Source: Chloroflexota bacterium
GTDB lineage: Bacteria > Chloroflexota > Anaerolineae > Anaerolineales > UBA11858
Direction of reading: 5' to 3'
Assembly (NCBI GenBank): GCA_018263575.1
Contig: JAANWX010000081.1
Coordinates: forward strand, 1 to 35,221
Length of the DNA: 35,221 nt
Shown: positions 1 to 8,533 of the stretch, in pieces
Layout of the letters: each line of letters begins with the position of its first letter
Numbering within the stretch: the first letter of the stretch is position 1
Translations under genes and position numbers: made by a program
Notes under the pieces: generated by a model
Seen by the model: the letters and a program-made list of their open reading frames with translations, nothing else
Databases searched by the model: none
Told to the model about the DNA's origin: nothing

Positions 1-112
1 TGGGTGCTCATAGATCTTTGTTAGTATCAAAAAAATACTATTTGGTTACTTGGGTATTGTGCGCCTTATTTACAAATGAGCATTATCCCTTGACACTCTA
101 ATAACAAGCTCT

Positions 113-865
113 CTACACCTTGCCCCAGGCATAGAAGGTGGGGGTGTACAAAACACGTTCGCCTCGTTCCCAGGCTAGTTTGTCAAGTTCTTTAAGGTCG
201 TGAAGTTCCTGGGCGGAGAGGGTCTCCCCAGCGTCCTCAGCGATCACCTTCCACTCCAGGGCATGGTCACGAGGGGAGGGTGGCTGCCGCCATTGTGCGC
301 CCAGAACTCCGGTGGTGACCTGGCGGCACCCGGCGCGGGTGAAGATGCTGCGCAGCTCCCGGCCCAGGTGGGGGTCGGCTCCAGCATCCCGCAGGGCGTT
401 GGTTTGAATCTCCTTGAGTTTTGCTAGTTGGGGAGGATAGTCGAGGCGTCCCCCGTAGTCGGGTTCGGCCAGGGCCAGGATCGATCCCCCCGGGGTGGTG
501 ACGCGGCACATCTCCCGCACGGCATCCACGGGGTCATCCACCCACAAGAGCAGAAAATGGCACAAGGCCAGGTCGAAGGTAGCCGTGGGAAAGGGGAGGG
601 CATGGGCATCGGCTCCGAAGAAGATTCCCGCCGGAGAGTTTCGTATAGCCAATTTGAGGCGAGCCAAATCCCAATCCCCGCCGTAAACCTGACCTTCACT
701 TTGGGCGCAGAGTTCAGGGACGAGGACACCGGTCCCGCAGCCGATATCCAGCACGCGCTGGGCCTTCCCCAATTCGATTTGGGGGTAGAGGTAGGCACGC
801 AGGTCTTCAGTCCAGGTGGCCTGTTGCTGGAAACGTTGATCCCATTCGGTGAGGGTTAAGGGCAT
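113..865 (-). CDS. Class I SAM-dependent methyltransferase
   Basis: ORF with motif I VLDIGCGTGVLVPEL, then FDLALCHFLLLWVDDP and TPGGSILALAEPDYGG. Confidence 0.85.
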   Translation of the reverse strand: MPLTLTEWDQRFQQQATWTEDLRAYLYPQIELGKAQRVLDIGCGTGVLVPELCAQSEGQVYGGDWDLARLKLAIRNSPAGIFFGADAHALPFPTATFDLALCHFLLLWVDDPVDAVREMCRVTTPGGSILALAEPDYGGRLDYPPQLAKLKEIQTNALRDAGADPHLGRELRSIFTRAGCRQVTTGVLGAQWRQPPSPRDHALEWKVIAEDAGETLSAQELHDLKELDKLAWERGERVLYTPTFYAWGKV

Positions 866-872
866 GGTGAAT

Positions 873-1511
873 TTACCGCGAAGACATGATAGCGTGTATA
901 TTTTCTTGGATGATCTCAGCTTGCACGCTTCCGCTGGTGATCTCTTGGAGTTGGCTTTGGAAACTTTCGAAGTTTTCGATGGGAAATTGGCAGGTGATGG
1001 TCACCTCGGCGGCAAACTCCGCGTTGAGGAGTTTCCCCTTGTTTTGGCCGATGATTTGTTGGATGTGCTCGAAGTGTGGGTACGGGGTGACCAGCGTGGC
1101 AATGTGGGTGGAGACTTTCTGCGCCCGGGGGGTGACCTTTAGCACGGCGCGGATGGCGTCCCCGTAGGCGCGAACCAGGCCGCCTGTCCCCAGCTTGGTG
1201 CCGCCATAGTAGCGGGTGACGACCACGGCCACGTCCCCCAGCCCGCTCCCCCGCAGGACGGCCAGGGCCGGGCGTCCTGCTGTCCCGGAAGGTTCTCCGT
1301 CGTCGCTGCTGTGGGCGGTGACGCTGGCCCCATATCCCACCAAAAAAACCGGGACGTTGTGGGTGGCGTCCGCGTACTTATCCTTGACCCGGTCGATAAA
1401 GGCTTTCGCTTCCTCCACGCTAAACGTTGGCGCCAGCGTAGCAATGAAACGGGAGTTGGACACGCGGATTTCAGATTGCGTTTCCTGGGCAGGGATGGGA
1501 TAATGTTCCAT
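873..1511 (-). CDS. YigZ / IMPACT family protein (UPF0029)
   Basis: SSDDGEPSGTAGRPALAVLRGSGLGDVAVVVTRYYGGTKLGTGGLVRAYGDA is the family signature. Confidence 0.92.
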   Translation of the reverse strand: MEHYPIPAQETQSEIRVSNSRFIATLAPTFSVEEAKAFIDRVKDKYADATHNVPVFLVGYGASVTAHSSDDGEPSGTAGRPALAVLRGSGLGDVAVVVTRYYGGTKLGTGGLVRAYGDAIRAVLKVTPRAQKVSTHIATLVTPYPHFEHIQQIIGQNKGKLLNAEFAAEVTITCQFPIENFESFQSQLQEITSGSVQAEIIQENIHAIMSSR

Positions 1512-1615
1512 AGTCTGATTGATAAATCTACAACGAATGAGGCCTTATTGTATACCAGAACCACGTCTGCGAGTAGTGGGTTGGTGTACTGGGAAACTGG
1601 TATATTGGAGAGAAA

Positions 1616-2224
1616 ATGACCACACAAACACTAATCGCCATTCTCATCGGGTATGCTTTTGGATGTATTCAAACGGCGTATATTTTGAGCAAGACGGTGG
1701 GGAAAACCGATATCCGCGAACATGGGACTGGTAACGCCGGGGCCTCGAACGTGACAGCCATCATGGGATGGGGGTTTGGTATCCTAACTGGCCTGGTGGA
1801 CGTCCTAAAGGGGATGTTTGCTGTTCTTGTGGTGAAGTGGCTCTATCCCGAGAATCCCGATTTGGCTTATTTGGCGGGTATCATGGCCATTATTGGGCAT
1901 ATCTTTCCTTTTTATATGAAATTCAAAGGGGGAAAAGGCGTGGCCGCCTTGGTGGGTATGATGATTGGCGTGAATTGGAAGCTGGGACTCTTTTTTGCTC
2001 TCCTTGTGATTGTTCCCGCCTTGCTGACGGATTACATTGTGATGGGGTCATTCACGACCTTTATCGCGCTGCCCATTGTGACTTATGTAAAGGGCTACCC
2101 GCTTCTTTTCACCGCCATTGGCGTGGGCCTGACCATCCTTTGCTTTTATCTGCACCGTGCCAATATTCAAAGGATTATGGCTAAGGAGGAGCTGAAGATC
2201 AGCGAGGTGGTGAAGGGGGAGTAG
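1616..2224 (+). CDS. plsY: Glycerol-3-phosphate acyltransferase PlsY
   Basis: GTGNAGASNV, GGKGVAALVG and multiple TM helices. Confidence 0.93.
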   Translation: MTTQTLIAILIGYAFGCIQTAYILSKTVGKTDIREHGTGNAGASNVTAIMGWGFGILTGLVDVLKGMFAVLVVKWLYPENPDLAYLAGIMAIIGHIFPFYMKFKGGKGVAALVGMMIGVNWKLGLFFALLVIVPALLTDYIVMGSFTTFIALPIVTYVKGYPLLFTAIGVGLTILCFYLHRANIQRIMAKEELKISEVVKGE

Positions 2225-2229
2225 GGGGT

Positions 2230-2352
2230 AGGGAGCAGGAATCGGGAAACCAGGAAGCAGGGATCAGGAAACCAGGAAGCAGGAATCGGGAAACCAGGAA
2301 ACAGGGATCAGGAAACCAGGATCAGGAAACCAGGAATCAGGGATCAGGATCG
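2230..2352. repeat. Degenerate intergenic tandem repeat (CAGGAAACCAGGAATCAGGGAT-like)
   Basis: Repeated 'aggaatcgggaaaccaggaagcagggatcaggaaacc' units visible directly. Confidence 0.9.
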
Positions 2353-2379
2353 TGGGTAGATTGAGTAACCGCTACCCCC

Positions 2380-2535
2380 CTCACCCTAACCCTTGCGTTG
2401 CACGCCTTTGGCGTCCCAGAAGGAGGGGGAAAGCCTCCTCTCCCTCTGGGACGCTTTGCGTACGGTGTTGCCTACGGCACGCAGAGCGAGCCCGCAGGCT
2501 GTGCCTTGGCAAGGATTGAGGTGAGGGCAAGGTCT
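2380..2535. repeat. Imperfect inverted repeat / long hairpin
   Basis: Outer arms 'cctcaccctaacccttgc' / 'gcaaggattgaggtgagg'; inner stem 'cgtcccagaaggaggggg' / 'cctcctctccctctgggacg'. Confidence 0.7.
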
Positions 2536-2626
2536 GAACGCTTCCTAGACTGATATTGGCAGGCTTGGGGCCGGAGATTATTGATTTAAAGCATAAACGA
2601 GTTATTGGTTTTGAGATAGTTGTTTA

Positions 2627-2669
2627 GAACTGCATTGCACTTCATGCTCTTGGAAGTGCGTTGCAGTTC
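2627..2669. repeat. Hairpin GAACTGCATTGCACTTC-N9-GAAGTGCGTTGCAGTTC
   Basis: 17-bp arms with 2 central mismatches. Confidence 0.8.
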
Positions 2670-2688
2670 GGGTCTCATGGGCAGATTC

Positions 2689-2726
2689 GTGGTGCAACGC
2701 ATCTAATAATAGATGCAATGCACCAC
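2689..2726. repeat. Hairpin GTGGTGCAACGCATCT-AATAAT-AGATGCAATGCACCAC
   Basis: 16-bp arms with 2 central mismatches; same core as the neighbouring hairpin. Confidence 0.8.
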
Positions 2727-2963
2727 TAACATTTTGAGTGTGAGTGCATTCCCCCCCCTCAGTCCCCCCACGCCCAAGCCGTTGGAAAGACTGTTGAGCA
2801 CCCAGCGGATGGTGGTGCTGATGGTGACGGCTGCCAGTGCTGCTGAGCCTAATTGGCCAACCCAGTAGGTGTCGAGTAATTGCGCCACGTTCATAATGCC
2901 GGTTTCGAGCATCATGGGAGCGGCCAGGTACCAGATATTACGGTGCAGGTTGCCGCTGGTCAA
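2703..2963 (-). pseudogene. N-terminal fragment of a MATE-family efflux protein
   Basis: MTSGNLHRNIWYLAAPMMLETGIMNVAQLLDTYWVGQLGSAALAAVTIS resembles a MATE N-terminus; the ORF ends after about 86 aa with no continuation. Confidence 0.65.
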
Positions 2964-3024
2964 ATCGCGGCCCCGATGATTCCCGCGGCATTACCTATCC
3001 TTGCCACCCAATGCGGTGTACCTT

Positions 3025-3092
3025 ACTAATCATCACGGGTCACTCATTACTCGTTACTCATTACTCATTACTCATTACTCATCACACATTAC
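3025..3092. repeat. Short tandem repeat (CATTACT)n-like
   Basis: 'tcattactcgttactcattactcattactcattactcatcac'. Confidence 0.85.
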
Positions 3093-3093
3093 G

Positions 3094-3843
3094 TCAATGT
3101 ACTTCCCCCTCAACTTCTCCCTCCACAGCATCTTCCCAGGGATAGATCTCAGTGCCTTTTGCAGCGGCGCGCGTTTCGGGGTCCTCTGCCAGGTAGCCGC
3201 GAAACTCGTCGGGCAAAAGATCCGCAATACGCTGCATAATTTTTTGGCCGATCTCGTCCAGTTGCTGGCGGCGTTCTCGCCCTCTTCCGGTGGTGGTGAA
3301 CGGTCCAAACGGCTTCCCTATTCGGACATGCACTGTGGGTCGTTGGCCCAGTTGGAGGGGGAAGATGTCGTTGAAGCCGTACAGGGCGATGGGAAGGATC
3401 TTTGCCCCCGTGCGGGAGGAGAGATAAGCGGCTCCGGGGCGGGCGGGACGCAGCACCTCGGCCCAACTCCCACCTTCGGGGAAGATGCCCAGAACCCCGT
3501 CTTGCTTCAAGACGGCCTCGGCGGCTCGGAGCGCGTCCCGGGAGGCCGTCCCCCGGCGGAGCGGAAAGAAGCCCCACAGCTTGGGGAGGGATTGGACGAT
3601 TTTTGGGGCGTGCGGGAATTCAGCGCCGCCCACGAATTCCATGGGCCAGGGTACAGTGCGCACGACTGCTACGGGGTCAACAAAACAAAAGTGATTGGCC
3701 ACAACTAAAAGCGGCCCTTCTTTGGGGAGGTTTTCGCGCCCCTCAATTTGGAAATCGGTCAGGATATTGAATGCGGCAATGGTCAAGTAGTGGATTAGTT
3801 TTCGACTTATTTGTCTGCGAGGATAGGGATATTTTTCACTCAT
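3094..3843 (-). CDS. Lysophospholipid acyltransferase (PlsC-like, 1-acyl-G3P acyltransferase)
   Basis: NHFCFVDPV (NHxxxxD-type) and GIFPEGG motifs. Confidence 0.85.
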   Translation of the reverse strand: MSEKYPYPRRQISRKLIHYLTIAAFNILTDFQIEGRENLPKEGPLLVVANHFCFVDPVAVVRTVPWPMEFVGGAEFPHAPKIVQSLPKLWGFFPLRRGTASRDALRAAEAVLKQDGVLGIFPEGGSWAEVLRPARPGAAYLSSRTGAKILPIALYGFNDIFPLQLGQRPTVHVRIGKPFGPFTTTGRGRERRQQLDEIGQKIMQRIADLLPDEFRGYLAEDPETRAAAKGTEIYPWEDAVEGEVEGEVH

Positions 3844-5147
3844 GATTTTATGTATTTTTTGGTGGGATCATTAACTTTCAGGAGTACCAAAAGGCCAGCA
3901 ATTAGAAAGATGGCAATGGAGCCTATGGCCACCCGCTGGCCATATTGTTCAGCAAGGAGGGTTTCTACACCCCGACCTTCATACCACCAGGCCATTTGTG
4001 CAGCCAAAAATCCGTAGATGGTGGGGCCGATGAAAGAGGATGTGCGTCCGGTCACAGCAAATAGGCCGTAGAATTCCGCGCTTCTATCTTTGGGAGCAAA
4101 GTAACCTATCAGGGCGCGGCTGATGGACTGTACGCCTGTTAGCGCCAAACCAGCAACGGCGCCAATCAGATAGAAATGAACTTGGTTCTGGGCAAAGATC
4201 ATGGCCAGTACAGCCGCGGTCATCAAAATGAGAGAAATGATCAGTGAGCGCTTGTAACCAATCTTGTCTCCTGCAACGCCTGCGGCCCAAGCGCCGAGGA
4301 CACTGGCTACCTGGACGACGATCATGAAAATAATGATTTCTTGTTGCTTCATTCCGAAGAGCACGGCGCCGATAATGGCGGCAAAGTCAAGAGCCATTAA
4401 AATGCCATCGTTATAGATCAAGAAAGCAACCATAAAGCGAATAAAATCTTTGAATCCGCCCAGGGATTTTATAGTATCAATAAGTTGAATGAAGCCCACC
4501 GTGAGAAAATTTTTATCTTCAGGGAGTGGTTTCGGCTCGGCTTTCTCTTTGATCCAAAGAATGGTAGGAATTGTTGAAAGTGCAAAATAGAGGGAGGTGA
4601 AGACCATGGAAAGGCGGATGATGAGGTCACCCTCAATGGAGATGATCAAGGGAAGCAAGATCAAGAGGGCTAAAATGCCGCCAAAAGAACCAACTGCCCA
4701 GGCGTTGCCCGAAACACGGCCCATTTCTTCTGGTTCGGCAATTTCTGGCAAAAGGGAATTATAAAAAACTTGCCCGCTCCGGTAGCCGATCTCCGCTAAG
4801 ATGAAGAAAACCATGCCCATGATGATGGTTCCCTCACGGACAAAAAAGAGCAGCCCGGTGAAAATCCACGTCATGCCCGAAAAGAGAAGCAACATACGTT
4901 TTTTGGAGGCCGAGAAATCGGCGATAGCGCCCAGGATGGGGGAGCTAACGGCCACCACCAACATGGCCACGCCCACCGAGATGCCCCACAGACGAGACCC
5001 TTCCGCTCCCCCCACCACGGCTCCCTTGAAATAAGCGGAGTAAACCGCCAAAAGGATCACCGCTGCGTAAGCGGAGTTGCCGAAGTCGTACATGTACCAG
5101 GCCAAGTGCTCCCGGTTCATAGTTTTGAGTTTTTGAAATGGATTCAT
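3840..5147 (-). CDS. MFS transporter, UMF1/Atg22-like
   Basis: About 12 TM segments; NREHLAWYMYDFGNSAYAAVI start; GAIADFSASKKRML. Stop overlaps the start of the 3094..3843 gene by 4 bp. Confidence 0.85.
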   Translation of the reverse strand: MNPFQKLKTMNREHLAWYMYDFGNSAYAAVILLAVYSAYFKGAVVGGAEGSRLWGISVGVAMLVVAVSSPILGAIADFSASKKRMLLLFSGMTWIFTGLLFFVREGTIIMGMVFFILAEIGYRSGQVFYNSLLPEIAEPEEMGRVSGNAWAVGSFGGILALLILLPLIISIEGDLIIRLSMVFTSLYFALSTIPTILWIKEKAEPKPLPEDKNFLTVGFIQLIDTIKSLGGFKDFIRFMVAFLIYNDGILMALDFAAIIGAVLFGMKQQEIIIFMIVVQVASVLGAWAAGVAGDKIGYKRSLIISLILMTAAVLAMIFAQNQVHFYLIGAVAGLALTGVQSISRALIGYFAPKDRSAEFYGLFAVTGRTSSFIGPTIYGFLAAQMAWWYEGRGVETLLAEQYGQRVAIGSIAIFLIAGLLVLLKVNDPTKKYIKS

Positions 5148-5243
5148 GTTGAGTATATCCTTGGTTAAATGGGTGTAATTCCAGGTATTATATCAGCCTT
5201 CTTGGTTCGGGAAACCCTTAATTTTTCGATATAGAAGAGTTCC

Positions 5244-5501
5244 TTATTTTTGGCTTTTTAGTTCAATCACCCCCTCTGGGCATTGAAGGGTACATGCACT
5301 ACAGGCAATACACCCCCTGTCTACAAAGATAGCAATTTCTCCCTCTGTGCTCAAAGTCCAACAGCCGGTGGGGCAGACCGCGAAGCATTCCCCGCAGGCT
5401 GTGCATCCCTCCTGGTCAAAGTGGATGCGCAAACCTCGCAGCGTGCGGGCGAGATGCCAGTGTTCGGTGAGAGAACTCCATAAGGTGGGTGAGGTTGTCA
5501 T
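5244..5501 (-). CDS. Small 2x[4Fe-4S] ferredoxin, HgcB-like in context
   Basis: CTACGECFAVCP and CIACSACTLQCP cluster motifs; downstream of the HgcA-like fusion gene. Confidence 0.8.
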   Translation of the reverse strand: MTTSPTLWSSLTEHWHLARTLRGLRIHFDQEGCTACGECFAVCPTGCWTLSTEGEIAIFVDRGCIACSACTLQCPEGVIELKSQK

Positions 5502-5503
5502 AG

Positions 5504-5722
5504 TTAATGGACAAAATCTTTTTTGCTTTCTGCTCCACGAGCTTCCGCATAATGTGCAGCCGGGGCCGTTCCACTACGGAGGAGTTGGTCTGCTAAATGC
5601 CCTCCGGCTTGGCTCTTTGGTAAGTGCCCGCAAAGCTTTATGGTTCTAACTGCAAATGAAATCAACCGTTCTTCAATATCGTCACCCTTTGCCATCATCT
5701 TACCTCCAACAACCATTAGCAA
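5504..5722 (-). pseudogene. Four-helix-bundle (S23/IVP-type) protein, C-terminally truncated
   Basis: DDIEERLISFAVRTIKLCGHLPKSQAGGHLADQLLRSGTAPAAHYAEARGAESKKDFVH* stops mid-domain, 2 bp before the ferredoxin start. Confidence 0.75.
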
Positions 5723-5884
5723 TTAAAAATTCACAATTAAGAATTAATCAGTAGCGAGCCGACCGAGTTGGCGGCTAAGCCAGTAGCCAGATGCCAATCG
5801 CCCAATACGATTAGGCTACTACCCATGGATGTGACATTGTCAAATTAACCATTAAAAATTAATAATTCCCAATTAAAAATTAAC
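5713..5884. repeat. AT-rich AATTAAAAATTAA repeats flanking a short hairpin-bearing insert
   Basis: 'aaccattagcaattaaaaattcacaattaagaatta' and 'aaccattaaaaattaataattcccaattaaaaatta' flank a segment with AGTAGCC...GGCTACT arms. Confidence 0.6.
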
Positions 5885-7540
5885 TAGCCAATAAATCAAA
5901 CCTAGCCCGACCCCTATCACCGCCTCCCACCCCCAGTTGGCCTGCTCCCCGCGCATGAGGGGGGACATGCCTTGCAGTTCGGCGGCGGAGAAGACGGAAA
6001 GCCCGGTGAGACCGATGGCCCAGTTGATGAGGCTTTCGGTGGGAAGAGGATTGAAGAGGTTGAAAAGGCCTAGCCCGGCCAAGGCGATGACGGTGAGGGG
6101 GATGCTCTTTTGGAGGCCGTCTTTGCCGGGCAGCCAGGGATGAAGGAGGGCGTAGAAATAGGAGAGTCCCAGCAAGCTGGCGGTGACGGGCCAGAACATG
6201 GTCCGCCAGAAGATGAAAACGGGCAAGAGGATCATCAGAGCGTAAAAGCCCAGGGTAACGGTGACCATCTCCAAGCGGTCTTTGACAGGGAAGGTCACCA
6301 GGCGCATGGAGGCGTCTTTTTGGTGACCGGTGGCCAGGTAGGCGGGGATGTCCTCGGCGCGGATGGGTCCCCAGCGCACGTTCCATTTTGTTTCCGTGCG
6401 GAGTTTCCAACCGTCCACGCCGTTGGCGGCTAGTTGGGGTAGGATTAAGTTCCGGTGGGTGACGAGATCCTCCAAGGGGGAAGTTTTAAGGGTTGAGATG
6501 ATCTTTTCGGCGGTCAAGAACCCGCCCCCCGCCCCGCACCACACGTTGATTCCCGCGCTGTCGGCGACCAGTAGCCAGGCGTCCACCTCTCCCGCTATGG
6601 CCTGCACTACGCGCCGGACGGTGAGGGTGAAGTTCCCGGTGACGAGGACGGGGGAATCTGTCCCAGGATCACCGATGGCGTAGAGGCCGGGCTCCTTTTT
6701 GGGGTAGGGGGGGATGATGCGAAAGAAGAGCAGCCAGAGGTCGCTGAGCAGCGTTATGAGGGTGACTTTGGGGGAGAGTTGGGGGATTGGAGGCGCGGCC
6801 TGGCTGGTTTTCTCCACCGGTCGCCCTTCGTATAGGCATAAACTGTCGCTGAGGTAGGAGAGGGTTCTGCGAGTTTGGAATCCGCTTTGGGCCAGAACGT
6901 TTTCGAAGTCGCGCAGGGGGGTGGTGCCGGTACGGGTGAGCAGCCAGGTGAGAGCCCCTACCAGCCCGTGGAGGAGCCGGTATCCCAGGCGGGGGAGAAA
7001 TTTGTGGGGGAGGACTTCGTCGACGATGATCAATTTTCCGGTTGGGGCCAGGACACGGTGGCAGGCTTCCAGGACGGGAAGACGTTCCCTGGGCGGAATC
7101 TCCGAAAACACCAGGGTGGCGGCCACCACGTCGAAGGAACCGGGCGAGTATTTTTCGCCCACGGTGAGGGCGGCCATCTGGCCCAGAGTCACACGATCCC
7201 CCAGACCTTTCTCCGCGATTTTCCGCTCCGCCTCGGCCAGCATAGCGGAGGAGATGTCGATGCCGGTGACGTGGGCACCTTTCTCGGCCATCAACGCGGT
7301 GAGTGTGCCCGTCCCGCAGCCAATCTCCAGGACACGGGCGCCGGGTTGGATGTAGTTCTCGGCGATGTGTTTTTTGAGGGCCGTGATCCGCCCCAGGGTG
7401 AGGAGCCAGATGCCGCGATCATAGTTTTGGGGGCTGGTTTCCAGCCATTTCATGAAGACGGTGGCCATGGGAAAAACCTTGTTAGTGATTATGTTGGTTG
7501 GTGGCAAATATAGGGTAGCAAGGGTTTCGAGAGGCGTCAA
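5873..7540 (-). CDS. Fusion protein: class I SAM methyltransferase + HgcA/CdhD-like corrinoid-binding domain + about 5 TM helices
   Basis: VLEIGCGTGTLTALM (SAM MTase); EPGLYAIGDPGTDSPVLVTGNFTLTVRRV..DAWLLVADSAGINVWCGAGGGFLTAEKI..THRNLILPQLAANGVDGWKLR..KWNVRWGPIRAEDIPAYL (HgcA-like); five C-terminal hydrophobic segments. A likelier start is Met at 7468 (MATVFMKWLE). Confidence 0.87.
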   Translation of the reverse strand: MTPLETLATLYLPPTNIITNKVFPMATVFMKWLETSPQNYDRGIWLLTLGRITALKKHIAENYIQPGARVLEIGCGTGTLTALMAEKGAHVTGIDISSAMLAEAERKIAEKGLGDRVTLGQMAALTVGEKYSPGSFDVVAATLVFSEIPPRERLPVLEACHRVLAPTGKLIIVDEVLPHKFLPRLGYRLLHGLVGALTWLLTRTGTTPLRDFENVLAQSGFQTRRTLSYLSDSLCLYEGRPVEKTSQAAPPIPQLSPKVTLITLLSDLWLLFFRIIPPYPKKEPGLYAIGDPGTDSPVLVTGNFTLTVRRVVQAIAGEVDAWLLVADSAGINVWCGAGGGFLTAEKIISTLKTSPLEDLVTHRNLILPQLAANGVDGWKLRTETKWNVRWGPIRAEDIPAYLATGHQKDASMRLVTFPVKDRLEMVTVTLGFYALMILLPVFIFWRTMFWPVTASLLGLSYFYALLHPWLPGKDGLQKSIPLTVIALAGLGLFNLFNPLPTESLINWAIGLTGLSVFSAAELQGMSPLMRGEQANWGWEAVIGVGLGLIYWLVNF

Positions 7541-7583
7541 GTCGGAGATTTACATGTGGAAAGAAGTCTGAGTATAAACAGGC

Positions 7584-7982
7584 GTGGATATGAGGGTTGT
7601 GATGGATGATAGATGGGTTATAATGAAGTGTATGGTCATGATAAAAGATGTAGATCTGTCCCCAATCAATGACTTGCGAGATACTTTGCTTTCACGCTTG
7701 CCAGGTATCATCCAGCGCATTGTGATCTATGGGTCGTATGCGCGCGGTGAGGCTGCGACAGGTTCGGATATTGATGTTTTGGTTGTCCTGGATGATAGTT
7801 CTCCGTCTGTCATCGAAGAGGCTCGAGCAGCACGGTACGACATCATGGCTCAGAACCAGTATCACCCCTTACTCTCTTTATTGCTACTTTCCTATAAAGA
7901 TTGGCAAAAGCTTCCAAAGCATAGCGCCGGGTTGAAGTCTAATATCGAAAAAGAGGGAATAACAGTGTGGTCAAGAATTTGA
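7584..7982 (+). CDS. MNT-type minimal nucleotidyltransferase (HEPN/MNT toxin-antitoxin family)
   Basis: IYGSYARGEAATGSDIDVLVVLD is the GSxxRGxxxxxSDxDL motif. Confidence 0.85.
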   Translation: MDMRVVMDDRWVIMKCMVMIKDVDLSPINDLRDTLLSRLPGIIQRIVIYGSYARGEAATGSDIDVLVVLDDSSPSVIEEARAARYDIMAQNQYHPLLSLLLLSYKDWQKLPKHSAGLKSNIEKEGITVWSRI

Positions 7983-8109
7983 TGTGTTTGATGACCGACA
8001 AACGGCTGATTACGGGGGAGTCTTGATATCGCACGAAGACTCAATAAATGCTCTTAAAGTAGCAGAGCAATTTGTCCGAGCAGTACAAGAGTATTTGCAG
8101 AGGATGTAA
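7975..8109 (+). pseudogene. C-terminal remnant of a HEPN-domain gene
   Basis: Frame from 7975 reads EFDVFDDRQTADYGGVLISHEDSINALKVAEQFVRAVQEYLQRM*, a HEPN-like C-terminus with no start or N-terminal half. Confidence 0.65.
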
Positions 8110-8454
8110 ATGGGATGGTGGCCGGCTCCCCGCCGGAGCGCTTGGTCCAGAAGTGAACCGCCACGCCCACGCTGCGCCGCACCCAGGCGTTGGGGGATTC
8201 GCGCCACCCTTCCAGGTGATGTCTGGCCTCCTCGAATCCCCCCTCGGTTTTCTGGCTGGCGATTTTTTCCAAGAAGGGATTAACCTCTTCCAGCGTGCCG
8301 CTCCCAAAAGTTTTTCCAATCCGCTGCAAGTGGGGAAAGCGGGTGCGTTCGGCCAGAATGGGCGCCAGGAGTTCGTAGGCCCGGTTGATTTCCCCTTTTG
8401 TAATAATGGGGAGATTCGTTTGCCTAATGATTCGGCTGCTTTCATATCCATGGG
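8100..8454 (-). pseudogene. HEAT-repeat / DNA alkylation repair (AlkD)-like protein, frameshifted
   Basis: Frame 1: MDMKAAESLGKRISPLLQKG; after a 1-nt shift: EINRAYELLAPILAERTRFPHLQRIGKTFGSGTLEEVNPFLEKIASQKTEGGFEEARHHLEGWRESPNAWVRRSVGVAVHFW. Confidence 0.6.
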
Positions 8455-8533
8455 CTCTCCTTGATTTCTAATTGGCGGATGGTTGTTTGGGGCATTTTGT
8501 GGTCCTTGGTATAAGGGTGGGATTAGATATTGG

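Noticed and set aside
2380-2535. Structured non-coding RNA
   Set aside because: The 'ccctcaccctaaccc..tctgggacg' type of inverted repeat is a common intergenic repeat style; without covariation data I list it only as a repeat.
5504-5722. Diversity-generating retroelement accessory protein (Avd-like four-helix bundle)
   Set aside because: No reverse transcriptase, template repeat or variable repeat was seen; an S23/IVP-type protein is the simpler reading.
6875-7513. Long plus-strand ORF antisense to the methyltransferase/HgcA-like gene
   Set aside because: No recognisable domain; the opposite strand encodes clear conserved motifs, and GC-rich codon usage commonly opens antisense frames. The same applies to 428..859, 3001..3708, 9634..10230, 14483..15046, 17442..18116 and 26403..26738.
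5873-7540. Calling the gene hgcA and claiming mercury methylation
   Set aside because: The cap-helix motif deviates (GAGG instead of AAGK), an extra methyltransferase is fused and the partner ferredoxin lacks the C-terminal Cys pair; function cannot be assigned from sequence alone.
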